A stretch of DNA of 64,000 bases from VBDM01 sp035651815 (GCA_035651815.1 DASRFB010000124.1:1-64000), one strand, 5' to 3'. Counted from the stretch's first letter, positions 34,497-43,919 are shown. Program-made: numbers and translations. Notes: generated by a model from the sequence alone, not told the origin.

Positions 34497-35536
34497 CGGG
34501 CCGGCCTGTCGCGCACCGACTTGTAGTTGCGCACCGCGGCCAGGCTTTCGCTTATGCTGGGAAGCGCCATCCCGGGACCGCCGGAGCCGAGCTGCGACAA
34601 GGTGGTCTGCACCGCCGCGGTCGCGCGCGCCTTGCGGTCGAAGTACCGGTCGAGCCAGTCGCTCGCCGTCTTGATGTCGGCGCGGAAGGTGGACTCGTCC
34701 CGCGCGAGCAGCGCGATGCGGGCGTTGAGCAGGCGCAGCTTCAGGTTCTCGCGCAGGAACAGGCCCTGGGAAGGCGCGAGCATCGCCGGGTCCGGGCGAT
34801 CCATGTGCTCGATGCGCACGAGCTGCTTCAGCTCGCCGAGGAACTCGGCCCCGAGCCGCTCCCACAGCCGGGCGGGGCGCGCGTCGGCGAGCGGCTCGGC
34901 CGCGATCGCGGGCCGCGCTTCCTGCGCGAGCGGGAGCGAGTCCACGGCGACGATCAGCTGGTCGAGCTTGATGGCGAGACCGGGAATGTCGGGCGTATGC
35001 GCGGCCTTGAGCCGCTCGATGTCGCTCGCGATGATCTTGCGCAACGGAGCGAACTGCGGGCGGTCGGAGCGCGCGAGCCGCGCGTCGGCGGTCTGCAGCG
35101 CGACCAGGGCCGCCCGGACGTTCCCGGCGAGCTGCAGCTGCTGCGAGGCGATCGTCAGGATCTGCTCGATCTCGGCGAGCACCCATTCGTCGCGGCTGCG
35201 CGAGAGCTCCTGGTACAGCGCCTCGAGCGCCACCTGCTGGCTCTGCGATTCGGCGAGCTTGAGCTCGAGCTGCGACTGCCTGGCCTGCACCTCGCGCAGC
35301 GCTTCCTGCGACTGCTTGGCGATCAGCCGGGCGTCGCGGCTGTCGGATTCGCTGTCGCGCACGCGCTGCGCGACCTGATCGCGCAGCGACTCGAAGCGAC
35401 TGCGCGTGTCGATCCATTGCCAGGCGAGCAGCACCGCGAGGACGACGAAGGCGCCCGCGACGCGCAGCGAGCGTCGTCGCGCCGCGGCTTGCGCGGCGGG
35501 CGATTCCGCAGATGGCGCTGTGTCGCGCTCCGGCAT
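34493..35536 (-). CDS. hemX: HemX-like membrane protein
   Basis: 347 residues from the ATG at 35536; a longer frame to 35617 adds 27 residues upstream but would reach into hemD. Layout: a short cytoplasmic N terminus, one membrane helix (about 24-41, VAGAFVVLAVLLAWQW), a long coiled coil (about 45-115, rich in Gln/Glu/Arg/Ser), then a helical periplasmic domain with EIEQILTIASQQLQLAGNVR, typical of HemX. Often mis-annotated as uroporphyrinogen-III methyltransferase, but it has no SAM-binding domain. In the hemC-hemD-hemX-hemY order found in Proteobacteria. Confidence 0.9.
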   Translation of the reverse strand: MPERDTAPSAESPAAQAAARRRSLRVAGAFVVLAVLLAWQWIDTRSRFESLRDQVAQRVRDSESDSRDARLIAKQSQEALREVQARQSQLELKLAESQSQQVALEALYQELSRSRDEWVLAEIEQILTIASQQLQLAGNVRAALVALQTADARLARSDRPQFAPLRKIIASDIERLKAAHTPDIPGLAIKLDQLIVAVDSLPLAQEARPAIAAEPLADARPARLWERLGAEFLGELKQLVRIEHMDRPDPAMLAPSQGLFLRENLKLRLLNARIALLARDESTFRADIKTASDWLDRYFDRKARATAAVQTTLSQLGSGGPGMALPSISESLAAVRNYKSVRDRPAR

Positions 35537-35561
35537 ATCCGACCTTCGACTCCCGAGGGGC

Positions 35562-36344
35562 TCATACTTTAGCAAAAAAGGCCGCCATTCCCGAGACGGC
35601 GCCCTCTTCGCCCGCATCGGTGAGCGCGACCTGCCCGATCCCGAGCTCGCGCGCGAGCGCCGCGATCCGGGGGTGCGAGACGAACACGGGCGTCGCCCGC
35701 AGATAGCTCTTGCCCGTGGGTCCGAGGAGCGCGAACAGGTTCGCCAGTCCCTCGCCGCTGGTGATCGAGACGGCGTCGATCCCTCCGCGCTGCCAGCGGG
35801 CGAGCAGCGGCGCGAGCTTTCCGGCGGCGGGCGGCGCGCGGCGATAGCACTGCGCGTACTCCACGGCGGCGCCGCGCGCCTGCAGCTCGTCGCTCAGCCA
35901 TTCGCGGCCGCCGTCGCCGCGGAAGATCACGATCGACCGGCCGCGCACGTCGCGCAGCTCGGGGAGCGCGGCGAGCGCCTCGCTGTCGCCCCGGCCCTGC
36001 GGCGCGAGCACGTCCGCGAAGCCGAGGCGCTCGAGCGCGCGCGCGGTGCCGCCGCCCACCGCCGCGACGCGCAGCCGGCTCGGCCACGCGCGCGCGGCGA
36101 AAACCGCCTCGCATCCCCTGACGGCCGCCGATTCGCTGATGAAGATCGCCAGGTCGCAGCGATCGAGATTGGCGATCGCGCGCGCGAGCGCGTCGCCATC
36201 ACTCGCGGGCAGGATCTCGATGGCGGGAAAAAGGACCGGCTCGCCGCCCGCGGCGCGCACGGCATCCGCGAGGCGCGCGGCGTGCTCGCGCGGCCGCGTG
36301 ATGACGATCGCGCGGCCCGAAAGCGCCGCGCGCGCGCCGCTCAT
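35562..36344 (-). CDS. hemD: Uroporphyrinogen-III synthase
   Basis: Cyclises hydroxymethylbilane with inversion of ring D. 260 residues, two alpha/beta domains: IVITRPREHAARLADAVRAAG at the N terminus (quoted to 20 at most), FPAIEI, AVGGGTARAL, and the C-terminal SITSGEGLANLF segment, which is the best conserved part of this divergent family. It overlaps the hemC stop by 4 bases and ends 25 bases before hemX. Confidence 0.92.
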   Translation of the reverse strand: MSGARAALSGRAIVITRPREHAARLADAVRAAGGEPVLFPAIEILPASDGDALARAIANLDRCDLAIFISESAAVRGCEAVFAARAWPSRLRVAAVGGGTARALERLGFADVLAPQGRGDSEALAALPELRDVRGRSIVIFRGDGGREWLSDELQARGAAVEYAQCYRRAPPAAGKLAPLLARWQRGGIDAVSITSGEGLANLFALLGPTGKSYLRATPVFVSHPRIAALARELGIGQVALTDAGEEGAVSGMAAFFAKV

Positions 36345-37285
36345 GACAGCGCGGCCAGCACGTCGCGCGCGCCGCGCTCGAGCAACAGTTTCGCGAGCGC
36401 TTCGCCGAGCGGCTCGGCGTCGGCCCTCGCGCCTTCGATCTCGGCGCGTACCGTGCGCCGGCCGTCGGGCGTGGCGACGAGCCCGCGCAGAAACAGCCGG
36501 TCGCCGCGCAGCACCGCGTACGCGGCGAGCGGCACCTGGCAGCTGCCCGACAGCGCGCGGCTCACCGTGCGCTCCGCGCGGATGCAGTCCGCGGTGTCGC
36601 GGTGATCGAGCGCGGCGAGCTGGCGCCGGAGCGCGACCCGGTCGTCGCGGCATTCGATCGCGAGCGCGCCCTGTCCCGGGGACGGCAGCACGGTCTCGGG
36701 CTCCAGCGTCGCGCGGATCCGGCCCGCGAGCCCGAGTCGCTTCAGCCCCGCGGCGGCGAGCGCGACGGCGTCGTACTCGCCTCGGTCGAGCTTCGCGAGG
36801 CGCGTATCGAGATTGCCCCGGAGCGAGCGCACCTCCAGCCCCGGATACCGATCCCGGAGCTGGGCCTCGCGCCGCAGGCTCGAGGTCCCGACCACGGCGC
36901 CCGGCGGCATGTCCTCGAGGCGCGCGTAGCGCGCCGACACGATGCAGTCGCGCGCATCCTCGCGCTCCGGGATGGCGGCGATGCAGAATCCCGCAGGCAG
37001 CGACATGGGCACGTCCTTCGCGGAGTGCACGGCGAGATCGGCACGACCGTCCGCCAGCGCCTCCTCCAGCTCCTTCACGAACAAGCCCTTGCCGCCGACT
37101 TTCGACAGCGGAGTATCGAGGATCCGGTCGCCCCGCGTTGTCAGGCCCAGGATGCTCACCTCGCACTGCGGATAGGCCTTGCAGAGCTCCGCCGCCACGT
37201 GCTCGGATTGCCACAGGGCGAGGCGGCTCTGCCTCGACGCGATGACGAGCCGCTTCGGCGCTTCGGGCCTTGCGGACGTGCTCAT
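36341..37285 (-). CDS. hemC: Hydroxymethylbilane synthase (porphobilinogen deaminase)
   Basis: Polymerises four porphobilinogens on a dipyrromethane cofactor. 314 residues. Seen: ASRQSRLALWQ, GLTTRGD, KGLFVKELE, HSAKDVPM with the catalytic Asp91, RRSL-like SLRREAQL, SLRGNLDTRL, and the cofactor-attachment cysteine Cys249 in LSGSCQVPLAAYA. The ATG at 37285 overlaps the algR stop by 4 bases, so heme genes are translationally coupled to the two-component pair upstream. Confidence 0.97.
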   Translation of the reverse strand: MSTSARPEAPKRLVIASRQSRLALWQSEHVAAELCKAYPQCEVSILGLTTRGDRILDTPLSKVGGKGLFVKELEEALADGRADLAVHSAKDVPMSLPAGFCIAAIPEREDARDCIVSARYARLEDMPPGAVVGTSSLRREAQLRDRYPGLEVRSLRGNLDTRLAKLDRGEYDAVALAAAGLKRLGLAGRIRATLEPETVLPSPGQGALAIECRDDRVALRRQLAALDHRDTADCIRAERTVSRALSGSCQVPLAAYAVLRGDRLFLRGLVATPDGRRTVRAEIEGARADAEPLGEALAKLLLERGARDVLAALS

Positions 37286-38037
37286 GCTTTCAGGAGCTCC
37301 TTCAACGCGGCCCATTGGCGCCGGCTGACCGGCAGCCTCTCGCCGCATCCTTCCAGTATGACCGACCAGCCGGCATCCGCGTCGTTCTCCGATCCGCGCT
37401 CCACGCCGCGGATCAGCGCGCGCGCGACCAGGCAGTTGCGATGGATGCGCACGAACGTGTCGCCGAACTCCTTCTCGATCTGCGACAGCGAATCCTCGAT
37501 CAGGTATTCGCGCTCGCGCGTCCGGACGGTGACGTACTTCAGCTCGGCCTTGAGAAACACGACGTCGGCGACGGCCACGAGCGACACGCGCCCGCGCTCG
37601 GCGACGCTGAAGTAGCGGCGCGGGCTGGGGTCGATCCGCTCCAGGACCTCGCGCACCGGCCGGGCGCCGGCGCGAGCCTTCTTGAGCGCCGCGAGCAGGC
37701 GCGCCGCGCGCACCGGCTTCAGCAGGTAATCGACCGCGGCGACCTCGAACGCCTGCACCGCGTACTGATCGTGCGCCGTCACGAAGATCACCGCGGGCGG
37801 GTGCTCGAGCACCTGGAGATGACGCGCGAATTCGATGCCGCTCATCCCCGGCATGTGGATGTCGACCAGTGCGAGATCGGGCTGCGTCGCCGCGACCAGC
37901 TCGAGCCCCTCGATCCCGTTCGCGGCCTCGCCGGCGACCGCGTGCGGGAGCTCCGCGGCGCAGTCCGCGAGGACCTCGCGCATGCGGCTGCGCGCGGGCT
38001 GCTCGTCGTCCACGATGACGATGCGCGCCGGCGTCAT
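37282..38037 (-). CDS. algR: LytTR-type response regulator, AlgR-like
   Basis: Response regulator partnered with the kinase gene immediately upstream (4-base overlap). 251 residues: REC domain (about 4-120) with the acidic pocket DD (10-11), phospho-acceptor Asp59 in ALVDIHMPGMSG and Lys in LKPV; then a LytTR DNA-binding domain (about 145-245, VVFLKAELKYVTVRT and IHRNCLVA). The algZ-algR-hemC-hemD order is known from Pseudomonas and many Betaproteobacteria, where AlgR controls surface and virulence traits; here the target genes are unknown. Confidence 0.9.
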   Translation of the reverse strand: MTPARIVIVDDEQPARSRMREVLADCAAELPHAVAGEAANGIEGLELVAATQPDLALVDIHMPGMSGIEFARHLQVLEHPPAVIFVTAHDQYAVQAFEVAAVDYLLKPVRAARLLAALKKARAGARPVREVLERIDPSPRRYFSVAERGRVSLVAVADVVFLKAELKYVTVRTREREYLIEDSLSQIEKEFGDTFVRIHRNCLVARALIRGVERGSENDADAGWSVILEGCGERLPVSRRQWAALKELLKA

Positions 38038-39101
38038 GCGCGAAGCCGGTAGGGAATCATGATGTCGATCTCGTAGCGCTCGCCGGCGATGCGCGTGTCG
38101 AGGCGCGCCTCGACGTCGAAATGCAGCTGCAGGCGCTCGCGGATGTTGGCGAGCGCCATGCGGTTGCCCTGCCGGTGCTGGTGCTCGGGATGATAAGGGT
38201 TGGACAGCTGCAGGCGCAGCCGGTCGCCGTCGCGCTCGGCGCTGATGCGCACCAGCCCGGCATCCATGCCGGGCTCGATGCCGTGATAGATCGCGTTCTC
38301 GACCAGCGGCTGCAGCAGCATGGGGGGCACGAGCGCGGGCTCGGCCGCGGGATCGAGACTCCATTCGACCCGCAGGCGCTCGCCGAGCCGCAGCTGCTCG
38401 AGCCTCAGGTATTGGCGGCACAGCGAGACCTCGTCGGCCAGCACGGTGAGCCGGCGGCTGTCCGCCATGATGGTGCGGAACAGCTCCGCGAGGTCCTCGA
38501 TCGCGGTCTCCGCCCGCTTCGGATCGGCGCGGATCAGCGACAGCACCGCGTTCAGGCTGTTGAACAGGAAATGCGGCCGGATGCGCGCCTGAAGTGCCTG
38601 CAGGCGCGCCTCCGCGAGCGCGGGCGAGAACGCCCGCTGCCGCAGATGGAAATACCAGGCGAGGACCGCGGTGCCCGCGGCGGCGTACGCGAGCGTCGCG
38701 AAGAGCTGCGACGATGCGTTGTCGGGTCCGAGCAGCGTCTGCAAGGGAAAAGTCGCGGCCGTCACGCCGAGCACGATCGCGAATAGGGCCGCCAGGGAAG
38801 CCCCGTACGAGAGGCGCGCGAGCCAGGGCGAGACGGCGTAAAGGAGTGCCAGCACGACGAGCAGCGGCGGCTCGAGCGCGCCGGCGATCTCGACGAGCCG
38901 GTAGACGAACTCGGACAGCCGCTGCGAGCGCACCAACGCGACGAAGACCGCGAGCGCGTTGCCGAAGATGACGATGCGCGAGATGACGCCCAGGTTCCTG
39001 AAATCGGGCAGGGCGTCGGGCAGATCGTTTTGCCGTATACTTTGAGTCCTCTGCTCCGACAAATTTAGCTCCGGCGGCGCGCAGGGCGCTGTGCCGGCCA
39101 T
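38034..39101 (-). CDS. algZ: LytS/AlgZ-family sensor histidine kinase
   Basis: Membrane sensor kinase for the AlgR-like regulator. About 355 residues from the ATG at 39101; an internal TTG near 39060 is an alternative. The N-terminal half has about four hydrophobic segments (ISRIVIFGNALAVFVALV, LLVVLALLYAV and following). The His_kinase domain has RPHFLFNSLNAVLSLI with the phospho-acceptor His, and the ATPase end shows PLVENAIYHGI (N box) and ANIRERLQLHF. Lacks the usual C-terminal PAS or extra sensory domain. Divergent from argH with only 13 bases between start codons as drawn, which suggests one of the starts is internal. Confidence 0.88.
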   Translation of the reverse strand: MAGTAPCAPPELNLSEQRTQSIRQNDLPDALPDFRNLGVISRIVIFGNALAVFVALVRSQRLSEFVYRLVEIAGALEPPLLVVLALLYAVSPWLARLSYGASLAALFAIVLGVTAATFPLQTLLGPDNASSQLFATLAYAAAGTAVLAWYFHLRQRAFSPALAEARLQALQARIRPHFLFNSLNAVLSLIRADPKRAETAIEDLAELFRTIMADSRRLTVLADEVSLCRQYLRLEQLRLGERLRVEWSLDPAAEPALVPPMLLQPLVENAIYHGIEPGMDAGLVRISAERDGDRLRLQLSNPYHPEHQHRQGNRMALANIRERLQLHFDVEARLDTRIAGERYEIDIMIPYRLRA

Positions 39102-39114
39102 TTTACAGATAACG

Positions 39115-40512
39115 ATGGCAGCCAAGCCCAAAGCCAAGCGCAGCACCGCCTCGGGCCGGTTTGCGGAGCCGCCCTCGGAGCGGGTCGCGCGCTATACCGC
39201 GTCGGTGGAGTTCGACCGCCGGCTCGCGGCGCACGACATCCGCGGATCGCTCGCGCACGCGCGCATGCTGCGCGCGGCCGGCATCCTGTCCGCGGCCGAC
39301 CTCGAGGCCATCGAGCGCGGCCTGTCGCAGATCGCGCGCGAAGTGTCCTCGGGCGACTTCGCCTGGTCGCTCGAGGCCGAGGACGTTCACCTCAACATCG
39401 AGAAGCGGCTGACCGAGCTCGTCGGCGACGCGGGCAAGCGGCTGCACACCGCGCGCTCGCGCAACGACCAGGTCGCGACCGACCTGCGGCTGTGGCTGCG
39501 CGACGAGATCGACGCCTGCGCCGCCGCGCTGGTCGAGCTCCAGTCGGCGCTGCTCGACCAGGCCGAGCGCCACGCCGGCGTCATCATGCCGGGGTTCACC
39601 CACCTGCAGGTCGCGCAGCCGGTCACGTTCGGGCATCATTTGCTCGCGTATTTCGAGATGCTCGAGCGCGATCGCGCGCGGCTCGCGGACTGCAGGAAGC
39701 GCCTCAACCGCCTGCCCCTCGGCGCCGCCGCGCTCGCCGGCACCTCGTATCCCATCGACCGCGAGCGCGTCGCGCGCGAGCTCGGCTTCGAGGGCCTGTG
39801 CGCCAATTCGCTCGACGCGGTCTCGGACCGGGATTTCGCGATCGAGTTCTGCGCCTGCGCGGCGCTCGCGATGGTGCACCTGTCGCGGCTGTGCGAGGAG
39901 ATCATCCTCTGGCTGAACCCGCGCTTCGGCTTCATCTCGCTTCCCGACCGCTTCTGCACCGGGTCGTCGATCATGCCGCAGAAGAAGAACCCCGACGTGC
40001 CCGAGCTCGCGCGCGGCAAGACCGGGCGCGTCATCGGCAGCCTCACGGCCCTGCTCGTCCTGATGAAAGGCCAGCCGCTCGCCTACAACAAGGACAACCA
40101 GGAGGACAAGGAGCCCGTGTTCGACGCCGCCGACACGCTGCGCAGCACGCTCGAGGTCTTCGCCGAGATGGTGCCCGGGATCGAGGTCGACGAGCAGGCG
40201 ATGCGCCGGGCCGCGAAAGAGGGCTACTCCACCGCGACCGATCTCGCGGACTACCTGGTGCGCAAGGGCGTCGCCTTCCGCGACGCCCACGAGGCGGTCG
40301 GCAGCGCGGTGCGCTTTGCCGAGGAATCGGCGCGCGACCTGTCGGAGCTGTCGCTCGAGGAGCTGCGCAGGTTCTCGGGCTCGATCGACAAGGACGTGTT
40401 CCGGGTGCTGACGCTCGAAGGCTCCGTCGCTTCGCGCTCGCACCCGGGGGGCACAGCGCCCGAGCAGGTGCTGGCCGCGGTGCGTCGCGCGCGCGAGGCG
40501 CTCGCGCGCTGA
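39115..40512 (+). CDS. argH: Argininosuccinate lyase
   Basis: Splits argininosuccinate into arginine and fumarate. 465 residues from the ATG at 39115; a GTG at 39091 adds 8. Seen: DVHLNIEKRLTE, RSRNDQVATDLRLW, HLQVAQPVTFGHH, and the superfamily signature GSSIMPQKKNPD with the catalytic Ser. A -10-like TATACT lies at 39036-39041 on the plus strand inside the algZ 5' region. The kinase gene at 40521 follows after only 8 bases. Confidence 0.97.
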   Translation: MAAKPKAKRSTASGRFAEPPSERVARYTASVEFDRRLAAHDIRGSLAHARMLRAAGILSAADLEAIERGLSQIAREVSSGDFAWSLEAEDVHLNIEKRLTELVGDAGKRLHTARSRNDQVATDLRLWLRDEIDACAAALVELQSALLDQAERHAGVIMPGFTHLQVAQPVTFGHHLLAYFEMLERDRARLADCRKRLNRLPLGAAALAGTSYPIDRERVARELGFEGLCANSLDAVSDRDFAIEFCACAALAMVHLSRLCEEIILWLNPRFGFISLPDRFCTGSSIMPQKKNPDVPELARGKTGRVIGSLTALLVLMKGQPLAYNKDNQEDKEPVFDAADTLRSTLEVFAEMVPGIEVDEQAMRRAAKEGYSTATDLADYLVRKGVAFRDAHEAVGSAVRFAEESARDLSELSLEELRRFSGSIDKDVFRVLTLEGSVASRSHPGGTAPEQVLAAVRRAREALAR

Positions 40513-40520
40513 CCCCGCCG

Positions 40521-41798
40521 ATGGAGCGCATCGGCAAATACGAGATCAAGCGCAAGCTCGGCGAGGGCGCGACGAGCGAGGTCTACCTCTGCCACGATCC
40601 GTTCGGCAACCGCGATGTCGCGGTGAAGGTGGTGTACGAGGAGCGCATCAAGGGCTCGAGCGACCCGGCCAAGCTCTCCAAGAAGCTGTTCGTCGCCGAG
40701 GCGTCGCTCGCCGGCAAGCTCAAGCACCCGCACATCTGCCAGATCTACGACGCGGTCGTGGCGCCCGGGATGAGCTACATCGTGATGGAGTACGTCGACG
40801 GCGGGACGCTCGAGCGCTTCTGCAGTCCCGCGCGGCTCCTGCCGACCGACAAGCTGGTCGAGATGATCTTCAAATGCACGCGCGCGCTCGAGTTCGCGCG
40901 CCGGCTCGGCGTCACGCACCGCGACATCAAGCCGGCGAACATCCTGCTCTCGGGCGCGACCGACATCAAGATCTCGGACTTCGGCTCGGCGCTGATGGCG
41001 AGCGCCGAGTACAGCCAGGTCACCGGCATCGGGTCCCCGGCGTACATGTCGCCGCAGCAGATCAAGGAGCTCGCGCTCGACCACCGCACCGACGTCTACT
41101 CGCTCGGCGTGGTGATGTATCAGCTGCTCACGGGCTCGCTGCCGTTCAACGCGACGAACAACTACAGCATGATGTACCAGATCACGAGCGTCGAGCCGCA
41201 GCCACCGTCGGCGCTGCGGCGCGACATCCCGAGCGCCCTCGACGACATCGTCAAGCGCGCGATGGCCAAGGAGCTCGAGCGCCGCTACCAGACGTGGGAC
41301 GAGTTCTCGTTCGATCTGGCCGAGGTGTTCCGGGGCACCTATATGCCGGGCTCGGTCCGCGAGGTCGCCGACAGCGAGAAGTTCAACACCCTGCGCGTCA
41401 TGCCGTTCTTCTCGGACTTCTCCGACGCGGAGCTGTGGGAGGTGATGCGGATCTCGACGTGGCGCAACGTCGCGGCCGGCACGGTGCTCATGCGCGACGG
41501 CGACCGCGGCGACTCCTTCTGCATCCTCGCCGACGGAGAGGTCAAAGTGACCAAGCGCAAGAAGCTGCTGAACGTGCTCTCGCCCGGGGAATGCTTCGGC
41601 GAGATGGCCTACCTTTCCAAGACCGGGAACGAGCGCATCGCGGACGTTTCGACCATGAGCGACGCCCGCATCATCACGATCCGCACCGAGGACCTGGAGC
41701 GCGCGTCCGACGCGTGCCGGCACCGCTTCGACCGCGCCTTCATGGCGATCCTGGTCGAGCGTCTGGCGCTCGCCAACGCCCGGCTGATCGCGGCTTGA
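40521..41798 (+). CDS. Ser/Thr protein kinase fused to a cyclic-nucleotide-binding domain
   Basis: 425 residues, cytoplasmic, no membrane helix. Hanks-type kinase domain (about 7-270): Gly loop GEGATSEVY (14-22), Lys36 in VAVKVV, catalytic HRDIKPANIL (His133, Asp135), metal site DFG (Asp153), activation segment ending SPAYMSPQQI, DVYSLGVVMYQLLTG. C-terminal cNMP-binding domain (about 295-410): VLMRDGDRGDSFCILADGEV and a phosphate-binding cassette FGEMAYL...RIAD that keeps the key Gly-Glu and Arg. So activity may respond to cAMP or cGMP; this is inference. It lies between argH (8 bases) and a fructosamine-kinase-like gene (4-base overlap). Substrates unknown. Confidence 0.92.
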   Translation: MERIGKYEIKRKLGEGATSEVYLCHDPFGNRDVAVKVVYEERIKGSSDPAKLSKKLFVAEASLAGKLKHPHICQIYDAVVAPGMSYIVMEYVDGGTLERFCSPARLLPTDKLVEMIFKCTRALEFARRLGVTHRDIKPANILLSGATDIKISDFGSALMASAEYSQVTGIGSPAYMSPQQIKELALDHRTDVYSLGVVMYQLLTGSLPFNATNNYSMMYQITSVEPQPPSALRRDIPSALDDIVKRAMAKELERRYQTWDEFSFDLAEVFRGTYMPGSVREVADSEKFNTLRVMPFFSDFSDAELWEVMRISTWRNVAAGTVLMRDGDRGDSFCILADGEVKVTKRKKLLNVLSPGECFGEMAYLSKTGNERIADVSTMSDARIITIRTEDLERASDACRHRFDRAFMAILVERLALANARLIAA

Positions 41799-42703
41799 AG
41801 CGCGGCGCCGCGGCTCCGTGGCAGCCCGCGGTCGAGGCCGCGATCGCGCGCGCGTGCGGCGCCGCGTTCTCGATACGCGCCCTGCGTCCGGTCGCCGGCG
41901 GCTGCATCCACCGCGCGTTCGTCGTCGAGGGCCTCGTTGCAGAGCAGGTCGCGCGCTGGTTCGTGAAGACCAACGACGCGCCCCACGCCGACGGCTTCGC
42001 CGCCGAGGCGGACGGGCTCTCGGCAATCCTCGCCGCGGGCGTGCGCGCGCCGCGGCCGCTGTGCCACGGGGCCGACGATGCGCATGCGTGGATCGTCATG
42101 GAGTTCGTCGAGCTGGCCGGGCCGGGCGATCCCGCGCGGCTGGGCGCGCAGCTCGCGAAGCTCCACGCCGCGCGCGGAGACGCCTTCGGCTGGCGCCGCG
42201 ATAACTGGATCGGCGCGACGCCGCAGCGCAACGCCCGAAGCGACGACTGGACCGCGTTCTGGGCGAAGCAGCGCCTCGCGCCGCAGCTCGCGCTCGCGCG
42301 GCGCAACGCTCTCGGAGACGGGCTCGCGCGCTCGGGCGAGCGGCTGCTCGACGTCCTGCCGCGCGTCCTCGCCGGGCATCGTCCGCGAGCGTCGCTGCTG
42401 CACGGCGACCTATGGGGCGGCAACGCGGGCTATCTCGCGGGCGGCGAGCCGATCGTGTTCGATCCGGCGGTGTACTACGGCGACCCGGAAGCGGACCTCG
42501 CGATGACCGAGCTGTTCGGCGGCTTCGCGCCGGCGTTCTATCGCGCCTACCGGGAGATCGTGCCGCCCGAGCCGGGCTACGAGCTGCGGAAGGATCTGTA
42601 CAACCTCTACCACGTCCTCAACCACGCCAACCTCTTCGGCGGCGGGTACGCGGCGCAGGCGGAGGCGATGATGCGGCGGCTGCTCGCCGCCGCCGGAGGC
42701 TAG
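41795..42703 (+). CDS. Fructosamine kinase-family protein
   Basis: 302 residues from a TTG at 41795 that overlaps the kinase stop (TTGA); no ATG exists in the right place. Fructosamine/ketosamine-3-kinase fold: GGCIHRAFVVEG near the N terminus, WFVKTND (ATP Lys), IVMEFVEL hinge, DNWIGATPQ, catalytic LLHGDLWGGNAGY and metal site FDPAVYYGDPEADLAM, then HVLNHANLFGGGY. Family members phosphorylate sugar amines on glycated proteins, starting their repair; E. coli YniA is the bacterial example. Coupled to the Ser/Thr kinase. Its TAG stop lies in a CTAG shared with the convergent grxD stop. Confidence 0.88.
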   Translation: MKRGAAAPWQPAVEAAIARACGAAFSIRALRPVAGGCIHRAFVVEGLVAEQVARWFVKTNDAPHADGFAAEADGLSAILAAGVRAPRPLCHGADDAHAWIVMEFVELAGPGDPARLGAQLAKLHAARGDAFGWRRDNWIGATPQRNARSDDWTAFWAKQRLAPQLALARRNALGDGLARSGERLLDVLPRVLAGHRPRASLLHGDLWGGNAGYLAGGEPIVFDPAVYYGDPEADLAMTELFGGFAPAFYRAYREIVPPEPGYELRKDLYNLYHVLNHANLFGGGYAAQAEAMMRRLLAAAGG

Positions 42704-43017
42704 ACCTTCTCCTCGGCGAGCAGCTTCTGCAGCTCGCCCGACTGGTACATCTCGCGCATGATGTCGGAGCCGCCGATGAACTCGCCGCGGACATAGAGCT
42801 GCGGAATGGTCGGCCAGTTGGCGTAGGCCTTGATCCCCTGGCGGATGTCGGAATCCTGCAGCACGTCGACGGTGAACACCTCGCGCGCTCCGCAGGCGTT
42901 CAGGATCTGGACGGCGGCGGCGGAGAAGCCGCACTGGGGCATCTGCGGCGTGCCCTTCATGTAGAGCACCACCGGGTGCCCGGTGACCTGTTCCTTGATG
43001 CGCTGCTGCACGTCCAT
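42700..43017 (-). CDS. grxD: Monothiol glutaredoxin (Grx4 family)
   Basis: 105-residue CGFS glutaredoxin that carries or transfers [2Fe-2S] clusters with glutathione. Seen: VVLYMKGTPQMPQCGFS with Cys29, the WPTIPQLYV cis-Pro loop and GGSDIM (glutathione binding). Last gene of hemA-prfA-prmC-grxD, 60 bases after prmC. Confidence 0.96.
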   Translation of the reverse strand: MDVQQRIKEQVTGHPVVLYMKGTPQMPQCGFSAAAVQILNACGAREVFTVDVLQDSDIRQGIKAYANWPTIPQLYVRGEFIGGSDIMREMYQSGELQKLLAEEKV

Positions 43018-43077
43018 GCCGGCTCCTTCAATACCTGATTGATTTACTCGGATTTTACCGGACCACGCGGGCGCCGG

Positions 43078-43919
43078 TCAATCGGCCCGCCGGCCGACGC
43101 ACACGCGCGCGTGACCCGACAGGTCGCTGAAATCCTGCAGCTCCGCATAGCCGGAGTCGGCGAGAAGCTCGCGGCACGCTCGCTCCTGGTCGTAGCCGTG
43201 CTCGAGCAGCAGCCAGCCGCGCGGGGCGAGGCGCGCACGCGCCTCGCGTGCGAGGCGCCGGATGCAATCGAGGCCGTCGCGGCCGCCGTCGAGCGCGCCG
43301 CGCGGCTCGAAGCGCAGGTCGCCGCGCCCCAGGTGCGGATCGCCCGAGGCGACGTACGGCGGATTCGAAACGATCATCTCGAAGCGCTCCGCCGGGTCCA
43401 CCGCCGCGAGCCAGTCGCCGAGCGCGAAGCTCACCGCCGCGCCGTGCGCGCGCGCATTGGCGCGCGCGATCTCCAGCGCCTCGGCGCGGACGTCGCTCGC
43501 GACCACGCGCGCCCGCGGACGCTCGCGCGCGAGGGCGATCGCGACGGCTCCGCTCCCGGTCCCCAGGTCGAGGACGGCGGGCTCGCCCGTTTCGGGGAGC
43601 AGCGCGAGCGCGCGCTCGACCAGGAGCTCGGTCTCGGGTCGCGGGATGAGGACCGCCGGGGCGACGCGAAGCGCGAGCCCCCAGAACTCGCGCTCGCCGA
43701 CGATATACGCGACCGGCTCGCCCGACGCGCGCCGCTCGACGAGCGCGGCGAAGCGCTGCTCGTGCGCGGGCGAGAGCGGGCGCTCGGCATGCGCCACGAG
43801 CTGCCCGCGCGCCACGCCGAGCGCGTGCGCGAGCAGCACACGCGCCTCGGCCGCGTCGATGCGCCGGGCCGCCGCCTGCAGCGCGGACCCGAGCGTGACC
43901 GCCTCGCGCAACGCGGCGC

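Noticed and set aside
34493..35536. Annotation of hemX as uroporphyrinogen-III C-methyltransferase
   Set aside because: No SAM-binding methyltransferase domain is present; it is a membrane-anchored coiled-coil protein.
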